From Theocolax elegans (Eukaryota > Arthropoda > Insecta > Hymenoptera > Cerocephalidae), in assembly GCA_026168455.1 (NCBI GenBank), contig CM047431.1, positions 12,946,183 to 13,010,182 of the forward strand: a stretch of DNA of 64,000 bases. Direction: 5' to 3'. Of the stretch, positions 34,269 through 45,305 are shown in pieces; the first letter of the stretch is position 1, and each line of letters starts with the position of its first letter. The notes beneath the pieces are model-generated. The model did no database searches, was not told where the DNA came from, and saw nothing but the letters and a program-made list of their open reading frames with translations. A program made the translations under genes and the position numbers.

Positions 34269-34523
34269 TGTTACAAATTGAATTTATATTAGCTGTTTGT
34301 ATTAAATCATAAGTATACATTTCGTTTCAAATATGTAAACATTGTTGATATTTAACGGTCACATTATACACGAATAGTTATTGTGTGCCTCTTCAGTTAG
34401 TATTCGCGAGGAGAGCAACGCGACGTTACATTTATTGTACAAAAATAAACACTATTAATTTCGCCTTCAAATGCTTTGCAATTATTTAATTTACCTTAAC
34501 ACAATACATTGATTGCATTAACA
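34269..34523 (+). repeat. BEL/Pao 5' LTR
   Basis: TGTTACAAATTG...TTAACA, with AATAAA near 34444. Followed by TTTTGGGTCCTTCGAGCCGG, a BEL/Pao-type element start. Confidence 0.85.
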
Positions 34524-35616
34524 TTTTGGGTCCTTCGAGCCGGATTCGTTGCTGATTTGCTGTGGATTTATGCGGATATGTGGTGGATTTGCTGCATATA
34601 ATTTTAATCATTTGGAGCAAATAAATTGCCGGAAAAAATCTTGAGATTGTGTTGAAAGTGCGTATGTGTTCGAGTAAAAAGCATTAAATTTTGTGTTCTC
34701 CTCGCCAGCAAGAGAAAGTTGAATTGCCTCTTTGCTGTTACTAATGCGACGTTAACAGCATTGTTTTAAATAATTTGATTTTCTTTGAGATAGGCAAAGA
34801 AAATTTGTAAAGTTATTGTTTTCGATCATGATAATTTGGTGTGTGAAAAATAAATTACACGCATAAACCAACACATAAACCAAAAAATAGCCGTGGAGAG
34901 GGATAGCGGCGGAAGAAACCTATCTTTCTCGTCTCTCTTTCACATATCCATTCGTTGGAAATCAAGCTCGTGCTAAGCAGTTGTTATTGTGCGCATTGAA
35001 TACATACGGAGAAATGATAACTATTGCCGTCTCACTCTACAACTACAAGTATATTTCTCGACCGTCGGAACATTTTTCGCTGCCTTGAAAAGATAATACT
35101 TTTCAACATCTTTTTTTTTGGAAATTGAAAATCGTTAACTTTTGGTTGGACTGCCTCCACAGGAATATTTCTTATGCCTTATAGGAGGAAGTATTGAAAA
35201 ATAATTATGAAAATTGAGAGTAAGTTTGTTCCAATTTATTGCTTGTTTAATAGACATTGCTATTAAAATTTGAAAGTAGTAAACGTTGTTATTACTTTCT
35301 CGTTGCAAATAATTGACAACTTACTACTCTTATTATTGTCATTATAAATTGAATTCGATACTTAATTTGAAATCGTCGTTGATAGTAACTACATTGTTAA
35401 ATATTTTTGTTTGAATTTCATCAATTAATGTTTTTATTTTATTTGAAAATTCTTCATACTAGTTACTTGTAAAAGTTTGAATCTCTTGGATTTTTCTAAT
35501 TTGAATGTTGAAGAAAAATTTATAAATTAATGTTTGAATGAAGTTATTGAAATTGCCTTTTTAAATATATTTTTTAATTTATTTAAAATTTTAAACTTTT
35601 AAGGTTTGAAGGCATA
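34524..35616 (+). other. BEL/Pao leader
   Basis: About 1.1 kb, AT-rich, no gene recognised. Confidence 0.6.
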
Positions 35617-37285
35617 ATGGAAGAACTTTATGAATCACAAAACAATATACTTATTAAAATCGATCGTTCATTTACTAATTTTAAGAAAAAAGGTCAATCA
35701 AAAATGTCTCGAGGAGCGACTACTGCTCAACTTGAAAATCTTGAAAATAATTGGAAAAAGTTGTTTACTGTACATGAAAATGCCTTACTTTTCAAGGCAA
35801 TTGATTTAAAACATAAATATTTTACGGATAATTTCATAGACATTGCTGAAGATGTGTATTTAGAAAGCAAAGGTGAATTTCTTGAACATTTGAATAGTTT
35901 AGATTTATCTTCTCAGCATGTCATCATCGAGATCACTTAATATATCGACTATTAATAACGATACGGTCGAAGCTAGTTTACCGAAAATAGACTTACGAAA
36001 ATTTTCAGGTGATTTTAAGCAATGGTCTTCATTTAAAAATTTGTTTGAATCGTTAGTTTCTTCTCGTGCGAATTTATCTGGTATAGCCAAATTGCATTAT
36101 TTACAAATGAGTGTTAAAGGTGAAGCTTTGAATTTAATTAAAGATATGCCTATTGAAGGAGGTAATTTTGTCACTGCCTGGAATAAACTTAAAAAATTTT
36201 TTGAAAACAATAGACGTATCGTAAATCTTCATCTTGCCTCCTTACATTCTCTTAAACCCGTAGTATCAGTATCAGAAAGCAATTGCCCTACTGACTCGTG
36301 GGATGATATAATAGTTTTTTTAACTACTAGTAAATTGGATTCGCAAACTCGGAAGGAATGGGAAACTTCAATAGAACACACAACTGACCCTCCTGCCTTT
36401 CCGCAATTGCTTAATTTCTTGAATAATAAGATTATAGAGTCAAATGATAAAAATAAAAATTCATTAAAAAAGAACTCTAATTCACATCAACCTAAAAATA
36501 ATGGGAATAATTCGCAGAATTCTTCAAAAAATTATCATATTTCTGATAATTTTGAAAAACAACAAAAATGTGTTTATTGTTCGGATACACATTCTATATT
36601 TTATTGTGATAATTTTATTGATCTGCCTGTTGGACAAAGACATGACTTTGTAAAAAATAAAAAACTTTGTTATAATTACTTTAGCAAACATACTGTTGAA
36701 AAATGTAGCTCTAAATTTCTTTGTAAAAAATGCAATAATAAACATAATACGTTGTTGCATTTTGAACATAATCAAAAAAGGGATACTCTTAATTTACCTG
36801 TTAATATTGAACAAAATAAATCTTCGTGTTCTAATGATTCGAATTCTAACGAACCAGGCACTTCTGCCAATCATCTTGTTAAATTTGTTGATTCAAATCC
36901 CCAAACTGTTCTTTTATCAACGGCCTGGTTATGTGTCACTAGTTCGAAAGGTGATAAAGCTATTGTTCGTGCTTTAGTTGACCAAATGTGCTCAGTCGTC
37001 ATTTATTTCAGAGTCATTGTGTCAACGATTGAAATTGCCTAGAAAGACAGTATCTCTACCAGTGACTGGTATTGGTAGTGAAAAACAAATAGTTTGTAAG
37101 AGTATTACTAAGTTTACAATAAAACCTTATTATGAATCAACTTTCAGTCGACAAGTTGATGCTTATGTGATACCAAAAGTGAGCAGTTACCGACCAGTCA
37201 CAAACAACAAAGAATCAAATTGGAGTCATCTACAGGGTCTCACATTGGCTGATCCTTATTATAATTGGATAGGTGCTATTGATAT
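35617..37285 (+). pseudogene. gag: BEL/Pao gag and protease start (copy 1)
   Basis: ATG 35617 (MEELYESQNNIL). A frameshift near 35915 moves reading to SSSRSLNIST. The gag core has LPKIDLRKFSGDFKQWSSF and LHYLQMSVKGEAL, the pattern of insect BEL/Pao gag (DUF1759-like). Zinc-knuckle Cys/His clusters follow (CVYCSDTHSIFYCDNF; CYNYFSKHTVEKC; CKKCNNKHNTLLH). Protease VRALVDQ is interrupted by a +1 shift near 36985, after which SSFISESLCQRLKL continues. The LINE joins after GAIDI at 37285. Confidence 0.85.
36017..37285 (+). repeat. 1269-bp flanking duplication, left copy (pairs with 44037-45305)
   Basis: From AAGCAATGGTCTTC to GCTATTGATAT. The same sequence follows the LINE 3' tail at 44037-45305 with perhaps one substitution (ACCGACC/ACCGGCC). 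It lies exactly where a LINE target-site duplication would lie. Confidence 0.85.
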
Positions 37286-38418
37286 ATGGTAGGTGAGCAG
37301 GCGGCGCCCAGTGGGATGTCTGCTTACCAACCCACTGAATTTAAAAATCCTGATGGGCCATTGACGGTGTCCAATCCCAAACCGGGAGCTGGAATGCCAA
37401 TGGATACCAATGAAGGAAGAAGCTGGACGAGTGGACGCTATGCGGAGAAAAACCGCAGGCGAAAGCTCAGAAAGCAAGAAATGCGGGCTCAAAGCGCGGA
37501 GAGACCTCCCTCAACGCCTCTTATGGGGAAAAGAGGGAAGGACACGCCGCCAGAGGACCCGCGGACACAAAAACGGCATAAAAACAAGCCGGCACAAGTA
37601 AGTAACACTCAGAGTGCTGAAAAGCCGAAATGTAGTGTGGGACTTACAACAGCACAGAGAACGAACCCTCTGTCGAGGGTCGTGACATCAGCAGAATATC
37701 CTGAGGTGCTTCTTACTACAGGACAGTTTGAAGACTTCAGGAATGCTCTGGAGGAGGAGACAGATGTCCTTCCTCCTGAGCAGCTGCCAAAGTTTGTTGC
37801 GTCCTTCTGCAGGGGGGGAGTGTTTGTGATTATAGCAGAGGATCAACGGTCCGCGGATTGGCTGAGTGGGATCGTGCCCGGACTAAAATCTTGGCGGGGT
37901 CCTGCTCTGACAGTCAGCGGAACGGAGGTGCTGCAGAGGCTGGTGAAGGCCAGCGCGTGGATACCGGGAGCACCGAAACCCACGGAGCTGGTTCTTCAGA
38001 GGCTGATGCGGTACAATCCGACGCTAAATACCGCAACATGGCGGGTCGTAAAATGCGACAAGGGGGCTACCGACGGTGCTGCAGCGAAGGACAACTTTCT
38101 TCTGGTGCAGATGCCGGAGTCCCAAGCTAGAGCCCTTCAGGCTCTAGATTGCAGACCCTTCTACTCACTGGAGCGTGTCACTTTCAAAGTACACGCGCCG
38201 GCGGTAGCGGAGTCTGATAAAGAGGCAGCAGTGCCGGGAAGATCGAAATAATGACCTTCAAGGCGCTGCAAATCTCACAAATTAACTTGCATCACTGCAA
38301 AGACTCTTCTGCACTATTGCGTAAGGGTTTGGCAGAGATGCACACAGGCCTGTCACTGGTCCAAGAACCATGGACGGTGAGAGGAACAATCAAGGGTTTA
38401 AGGGGAAAGGGGCTTGTT
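37286..38418 (+). pseudogene. LINE ORF1 (DUF4780-like) and start of ORF2, truncated duplicate
   Basis: ORF1 is open from ATG 37286 to TAA 38249-38251 (321 aa): disordered basic N-terminus, then a DUF4780-like RNA-binding region (QRSADWLSGIVPGLKSW, ASAWIPGAPKPTELVLQRL). ORF2 starts in the TAATG overlap and is cut after ~55 codons by the tandem-duplication junction. Confidence 0.8.
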
Positions 38419-39233
38419 AAAGAACTCTAATTCACATCAACCTAAAAATAATGGGAATAATTCGCAGAATTCTTCAAAAAATTATCATATTTCTGATAAT
38501 TTTGAAAAACAACAAAAATGTGTTTATTGTTCGGATACACATTCTATATTTTATTGTGATAATTTTATTGATCTGCCTGTTGGACAAAGACATGACTTTG
38601 TAAAAAATAAAAAACTTTGTTATAATTACTTTAGCAAACATACTGTTGAAAAATGTAGCTCTAAATTTCTTTGTAAAAATGCAATAATAAACATAATACG
38701 TTGTGCATTTTGAACATAATCAAAAAAGGGATACTCTTAATTTACCTGTTAATATTGAACAAAATAAATCTTCGTGTTCTAATGATTCGAATTCTAACGA
38801 ACCAGGCACTTCTGCCAATCATCTTGTTAAATTTGTTGATTCAAATCCCCAAACTGTTCTTTTATCAACGGCCTGGTTATGTGTCACTAGTTCGAAAGGT
38901 GATAAAGCTATTGTTCGTGCTTTAGTTGACCAAATGTGCTCAGTCGTCATTTATTTCAGAGTCATTGTGTCAACGATTGAAATTGCCTAGAAAGACAGTA
39001 TCTCTACCAGTGACTGGTATTGGTAGTGAAAAACAAATAGTTTGTAAGAGTATTACTAAGTTTACAATAAAACCTTATTATGAATCAACTTTCAGTCGAC
39101 AAGTTGATGCTTATGTGATACCAAAAGTGAGCAGTTACCGACCAGTCACAAACAACAAAGAATCAAATTGGAGTCATCTACAGGGTCTCACATTGGCTGA
39201 TCCTTATTATAATTGGATAGGTGCTATTGATAT
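38419..39233 (+). pseudogene. BEL/Pao gag-protease fragment (tandem copy)
   Basis: Copy of 36469-37285 with two single-base deletions (A run at ~38674; GTTGTTGC to GTTGTGC at ~38702). Carries the same protease +1 shift. Confidence 0.85.
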
Positions 39234-40198
39234 ATGGTAGGTGAGCAGGCGGCGCCCAGTGGGATGTCTGCTTACCAACCCACTGAATTTAAAATCCTGA
39301 TGGGCCATTGACGGTGTCCAATCCCAAACCGGGAGCTGGAATGCCAATGGATACCAATGAAGGAAGAAGCTGGACGAGTGGACGCTATGCGGAGAAAAAC
39401 CGCAGGCGAAAGCTCAGAAAGCAAGAAATGCGGGCTCAAAGCGCGGAGAGACCTCCCTCAACGCCTCTTATGGGGAAAAGAGGGAAGGACACGCCGCCAG
39501 AGGACCCGCGGACACAAAAACGGCATAAAAACAAGCCGGCACAAGTAAGTAACACTCAGAGTGCTGAAAAGCCGAAATGTAGTGTGGGACTTACAACAGC
39601 ACAGAGAACGAACCCTCTGTCGAGGGTCGTGACATCAGCAGAATATCCTGAGGTGCTTCTTACTACAGGACAGTTTGAAGACTTCAGGAATGCTCTGGAG
39701 GAGGAGACAGATGTCCTTCCTCCTGAGCAGCTGCCAAAGTTTGTTGCGTCCTTCTGCAGGGGGGGAGTGTTTGTGATTATAGCAGAGGATCAACGGTCCG
39801 CGGATTGGCTGAGTGGGATCGTGCCCGGACTAAAATCTTGGCGGGGTCCTGCTCTGACAGTCAGCGGAACGGAGGTGCTGCAGAGGCTGGTGAAGGCCAG
39901 CGCGTGGATACCGGGAGCACCGAAACCCACGGAGCTGGTTCTTCAGAGGCTGATGCGGTACAATCCGACGCTAAATACCGCAACATGGCGGGTCGTAAAA
40001 TGCGACAAGGGGGCTACCGACGGTGCTGCAGCGAAGGACAACTTTCTTCTGGTGCAGATGCCGGAGTCCCAAGCTAGAGCCCTTCAGGCTCTAGATTGCA
40101 GACCCTTCTACTCACTGGAGCGTGTCACTTTCAAAGTACACGCGCCGGCGGTAGCGGAGTTTGATAAAGAGGCAGCAGTGCCGGGAAGATCGAAATAA
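39234..40198 (+). pseudogene. LINE ORF1, DUF4780-like
   Basis: Same protein as the duplicate at 37286, but an A run at 39290-39293 is one base short, so the ATG at 39234 reads into TGA near 39309. The frame is open from about 39308 to TAA 40196-40198. The central part has SAEYPEVLLTTGQFEDF, then the DUF4780-like region. ORF1 proteins coat LINE RNA. The missing A could be a consensus error, since the duplicate has it. Confidence 0.8.
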
Positions 40199-43100
40199 TG
40201 ACCTTCAAGGCGCTGCAAATCTCACAAATTAACTTGCATCACTGCAAAGACTCTTCTGCACTATTGCGTAAGGGTTTGGCAGAGATGCACACAGGCCTGT
40301 CACTGGTCCAAGAACCATGGACGGTGAGAGGAACAATCAAGGGTTTAAGGGGAAAGGGGCTTGTTTGTTACAGGGACATGCAAGCTGAGACGCCCAGAAC
40401 GTGTATCATCACTAAGGGAGTAAATGTAACCCCGCTGATGGATTTCTGTACAAGAGACCTGACAGCGGTGAGGACGGAATCGGAAGGCATTGGAAACATA
40501 GTCATTGCCTCAGCGTACTTTCCATATGATGGAGAGGTAAATCCACCCACGGAAGTTAAAAGGTTAATTACCTTCTGTGAGAGTAAAAACTTACCGCTCC
40601 TAATAGGCTGTGACGCTAACTCACATCACATACTGTGGGGGAGCACAGACATCAATAGGAGAGGAGAGGAACTGGTAGAATATCTAGCCACAACCAAACT
40701 AGATATTCTAAACACTGGTACAACGCCAACATTCTGTAATAAACTTAGAGCAGAAGTATTGGACATCACGTTATGTACTGGAGAAATTACAAATAGGATC
40801 AAGAGGTGGAGGGTATCTGATGAACCGACACTATCTGATCATGCCAAAATTGTTTTCGAGTTAGTGGGACCTGGTACAAATCCTAGAACATGGACCAGGA
40901 AACCGAAGAAGACAAATTGGATAACCTACAAGGAAGAAATAAGCAGCTCACTAGCAAATTTTCCAGAACATATAAGAAACTGGAAGGAGCTTGAAGAAGC
41001 TGCTGATAAACTAAATAAAGGAATTATCTCAGCTTTTGAGAACAACTGTAGACCCACATTGGTGGGTAAGCGAGATAAAACCTACTGGTGGAACGAGAAC
41101 CTAGAGTGTCTCAAGAAACAAGTAAGGAGAACCTATAAGCTGGCCCAAAAAAAAGGTACAGCAGACGAGTGGAATCATTACGCAAGTAAAAGAGACAGCT
41201 ATCGAGCAGCAATTAGGAAGGCACAAGCAGAATCATGGGCCAACTTTTGCAGCGACATAGAAAAAGGCTCACAGGCAGCCCGGTTGGACAAGATCTTGTC
41301 AAAAAATCCGGAAGCTATATTGGGAGCACTTAAACTGCCAAATGGGAAATACACCATGACGGACGAAGAAACGTTGTACCGCCTGATCGAATCCTTCTAC
41401 CCGGATTTCTCGAAAGAAGGGGAAGGGGCGATGGAAGTTCATGAGTCAAACGACTACGGAACGGGAAACCAGCATGCGGTGAGCCAAACCGGATCATGCA
41501 GTGTGCTGGGGACCGAAATTGCCTCAGAGGACAAAGTCAGGTGGGCCATCGGATCTTTTGGGCCATATAAGTCACCAGGACTGGATGGTATTTACCCCGC
41601 ACTATTACAAAGGGCGGGGGAGTGCATTATCCGTCCAATGACCAGACTTATTAGGGCAAGTCTGGAATTATGCCATATTCCAGAAAGTTGGAAGGGAACG
41701 AGAGTGACGTTCATTCCGAAAGCAGGTAAGGGGAGCTATACTTCTCCTAAAGACTTCCGACCTATAAGTCTTACATCGTTTATGCTGAAGACAATGGAAA
41801 GGCTCATAGACAGACATATTAAAGATAAACCTTTAAAAGAACGACCACTTCATAGGGATCAGTATGCGTACAGAGCAGGACACTCTACTGAGACTGCTCT
41901 GTGCAAAATAGTGAACCTGATTGAAGAACAAATTGAAACGGAGGCTTCGCTCTAGTGGTCTTTTTAGACATAGAAGGAGCTTTCAACCATACCTCCAAAA
42001 GAGTAATCAAGGAGGCAATGAGGAGACATGGAATAGCTCAGCCAGTTACTGACTGGGTCGAACTCATGTTATCAAACAGAAAGCTGGTAATGACCAAGGG
42101 TAACACCAAGGTAACTGGCTGGGTGAACACGGGATGCCCACAGGGGGGGGTTATTTCCCCATCCCTCTGGAATCTTGTAATGAACACACTATTATGCCTA
42201 CTAACCAACACGGGATGTGAGGTTGTAGGATATGCAGATGATCTAGCAATAATAGTTAGAGGACCATTTTTAGAAACACTATTTGACATCATGCAAAATG
42301 CCTTGAATAAGGTATATAAGTGGTGCCAAGGAGGTGGACTATCGGTTAACCCGGAAAAAATGGAAGTTATGGTGTTTACACGTAAATATAAGTGGAAAAC
42401 AAGCATAAAACACCTCGAATATGGAGGAAAACGGCTAGAAATAAAAGAAAAAGCTAAATATCTAGGTGTCATTCTTGACAGTAAGTTAAACTGGAAAGAG
42501 CACCTTGAGAACAAGTTTAATAAAGTTATAAGAGTACTATGGCAAACACGTAGAGCTCTGCACTTGAACTGGGGTCTTAAACCAGAAACCATGATGTGGA
42601 TTTACACAGCATTTCTGAAACCAAAACTCACGTATTCGGCAGTGATTTGGTGGAAGCGAGCAGGTTTGAAAACTGCGAACCAAATGCTGGAAAGGGTACG
42701 AGGATTGGTCCTGCGCTGCATCACCAATTCTCTAAGAACCACGCCAGTACAAGCTATGGGGGTCATAACGAATATTGAGCCCTTTCAGCTCACTCTTAAG
42801 TCAGAAGCCATAAAAGGATACTTAAGAGTTAGAAATCTCTTAGATCGACGGGCGGACAGGGGACTCCTAAGTACGCTCCCGCGAAATCTAAGAGAGAACT
42901 TATACGAGGGAACTGATAGATGCAGCACTGAGTTCCTATTCGATAAGAGATACAGAGTCAGTCTGCCTAGCAAAGATGACTGGAGTCAAGGACGTGTTAG
43001 GGTGCCGGAGGGCAAAGAACTCTGGTATACTGATGGGTCCAAGAATATCCGGGGAGTCGGAGCAGGGGTATACTGCAGAAAAAATGGGAAGGGTAGGATA

Positions 43101-43856
43101 TATTCCTTAAAGGAATACAATACCATTTCCCAAGCGGAAACATTTGCAATCCTGCAATGTGCTAAAGCGGCACAGGAGAATTGCAAAGACGAAGAGATAT
43201 ACATTTACTCGGACAGCAGAACTGTGTTACAGAGTCTGAATGGTCACACCACTAAGTCCAGACTAATTTGGGAATGTCATAAGACACTAAATAGACTGGC
43301 AGAGTTGAATAAGCGGCTAACGCTAACATGGATACCAAGTCATGTAGGTATACGTGGTAACGAGATAGCCGATGACCTAGCAAAGATAGGTACAAATGGA
43401 AAACATGCGGAACCAAGCATGATGGTGAAGATGCCACATAGCCACCTTATAGAATTACTAAAGGAATGGCTGGTGAAGGAACACCAAAGTGCTTGGGTAA
43501 AAACTGCAGGATGCAGACAAGCTAAAGCCGCACTCGGAAACGCAATAAGCGGACACTGGGAAGAAGGGCTTAGGAAACTTAGCAGAAAGACAGCTCGCAA
43601 GCTAATGGACATACTTACTGGACATGGAGATTTGCGATACCATAGGTATAAAATGGGACTGGAAACAGATCCATTATGCCGAATGTGCAAGGAGGCAAAC
43701 GAAACACCTCTACACATCTTATGTGAATGCCCCAGAATCATGACAAGAAGATGGCGCCTCACAGGTGAATTTCTAATTGATTCAGGAGATATATCCAGTT
43801 GGGATGTCCAGAGAATACTTGCTGTTTGGCAGGGTCTCTGGGCGGTGCCCGATTGA
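40198..43856 (+). pseudogene. LINE ORF2: endonuclease, RT, RNase H
   Basis: ATG 40198 overlaps the ORF1 stop as TAATG. The AP endonuclease (40201 to ~40870) has LVQEPW, GCDANSHHILWGS and LSDHAKI. RT has SPGLDGIYPALL (~41573), KDFRPISLTSF, GCPQGGVISPSLWN and YADDLAI (~42232). RNase H has YTDGSKN, AETFAIL, YSDSRTVLQ and LTWIPSHVGIRGNEIADDLA (43024-43380). The end has a CCHC-like CRMCKEANETPLHILCEC. A CT dinucleotide excess at about 41948-41952 shifts the frame before FLDIEGAF; otherwise open. Clade by RNase H and DUF4780: I superfamily, perhaps LOA. Confidence 0.85.
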
Positions 43857-44036
43857 AAAAAAAAAACCAAGGACCCATAAGAAGGCTCACTCAAGTGTGG
43901 CAACATTGCTATACACTTCGGGGGGCTAAAGATGGGAAATGGAAAACAGGGCGCAAAGGGAATACCCAAGTGCCTGGCATAACCTAGTCAAATAGGAGGG
44001 TGCCAACTGAGTAACTTAATAATAATAATAATAATA

Positions 44037-45305
44037 AAGCAATGGTCTTCATTTAAAAATTTGTTTGAATCGTTAGTTTCTTCTCGTGCGAATTTATCTG
44101 GTATAGCCAAATTGCATTATTTACAAATGAGTGTTAAAGGTGAAGCTTTGAATTTAATTAAAGATATGCCTATTGAAGGAGGTAATTTTGTCACTGCCTG
44201 GAATAAACTTAAAAAATTTTTTGAAAACAATAGACGTATCGTAAATCTTCATCTTGCCTCCTTACATTCTCTTAAACCCGTAGTATCAGTATCAGAAAGC
44301 AATTGCCCTACTGACTCGTGGGATGATATAATAGTTTTTTTAACTACTAGTAAATTGGATTCGCAAACTCGGAAGGAATGGGAAACTTCAATAGAACACA
44401 CAACTGACCCTCCTGCCTTTCCGCAATTGCTTAATTTCTTGAATAATAAGATTATAGAGTCAAATGATAAAAATAAAAATTCATTAAAAAAGAACTCTAA
44501 TTCACATCAACCTAAAAATAATGGGAATAATTCGCAGAATTCTTCAAAAAATTATCATATTTCTGATAATTTTGAAAAACAACAAAAATGTGTTTATTGT
44601 TCGGATACACATTCTATATTTTATTGTGATAATTTTATTGATCTGCCTGTTGGACAAAGACATGACTTTGTAAAAAATAAAAAACTTTGTTATAATTACT
44701 TTAGCAAACATACTGTTGAAAAATGTAGCTCTAAATTTCTTTGTAAAAAATGCAATAATAAACATAATACGTTGTTGCATTTTGAACATAATCAAAAAAG
44801 GGATACTCTTAATTTACCTGTTAATATTGAACAAAATAAATCTTCGTGTTCTAATGATTCGAATTCTAACGAACCAGGCACTTCTGCCAATCATCTTGTT
44901 AAATTTGTTGATTCAAATCCCCAAACTGTTCTTTTATCAACGGCCTGGTTATGTGTCACTAGTTCGAAAGGTGATAAAGCTATTGTTCGTGCTTTAGTTG
45001 ACCAAATGTGCTCAGTCGTCATTTATTTCAGAGTCATTGTGTCAACGATTGAAATTGCCTAGAAAGACAGTATCTCTACCAGTGACTGGTATTGGTAGTG
45101 AAAAACAAATAGTTTGTAAGAGTATTACTAAGTTTACAATAAAACCTTATTATGAATCAACTTTCAGTCGACAAGTTGATGCTTATGTGATACCAAAAGT
45201 GAGCAGTTACCGGCCAGTCACAAACAACAAAGAATCAAATTGGAGTCATCTACAGGGTCTCACATTGGCTGATCCTTATTATAATTGGATAGGTGCTATT
45301 GATAT
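44037..45305 (+). repeat. 1269-bp flanking duplication, right copy
   Basis: Repeats 36017-37285 directly after the LINE tail. Confidence 0.85.

Larger units (their letters stand above)
36469..40366 (+). repeat. ~1.95-kb tandem duplication (BEL part plus LINE 5' part)
   Basis: Unit 1 is 36469-38418 and unit 2 is 38419-40366. The junction reads GGGGCTTGTT|AAAGAACTC. Differences are one substitution (GAGTCTGAT/GAGTTTGAT) and three single-base deletions, two in A runs. Copy 2 continues into the complete LINE. Confidence 0.85.
39234..44036 (+). mobile_element. Near-complete LINE of the I superfamily (LOA-like, with RNase H)
   Basis: 5' end ATGGTAGGTGAGCAGG, ORF1, ORF2 with endonuclease, RT, RNase H and terminal zinc motif, then 3' UTR and an (AAT)n tail at 44015-44036. 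About 4.8 kb, with only two obvious coding faults (one-base deletion in ORF1, 2-bp insertion in ORF2). It lies inside the BEL/Pao protease and is flanked by 1269-bp duplicates. Confidence 0.85.

Noticed and set aside
42038..42592. Minus-strand ORFs over LINE ORF2 (also 43340-43969)
   Set aside because: Shadows of the RT/RNase H reading frame.
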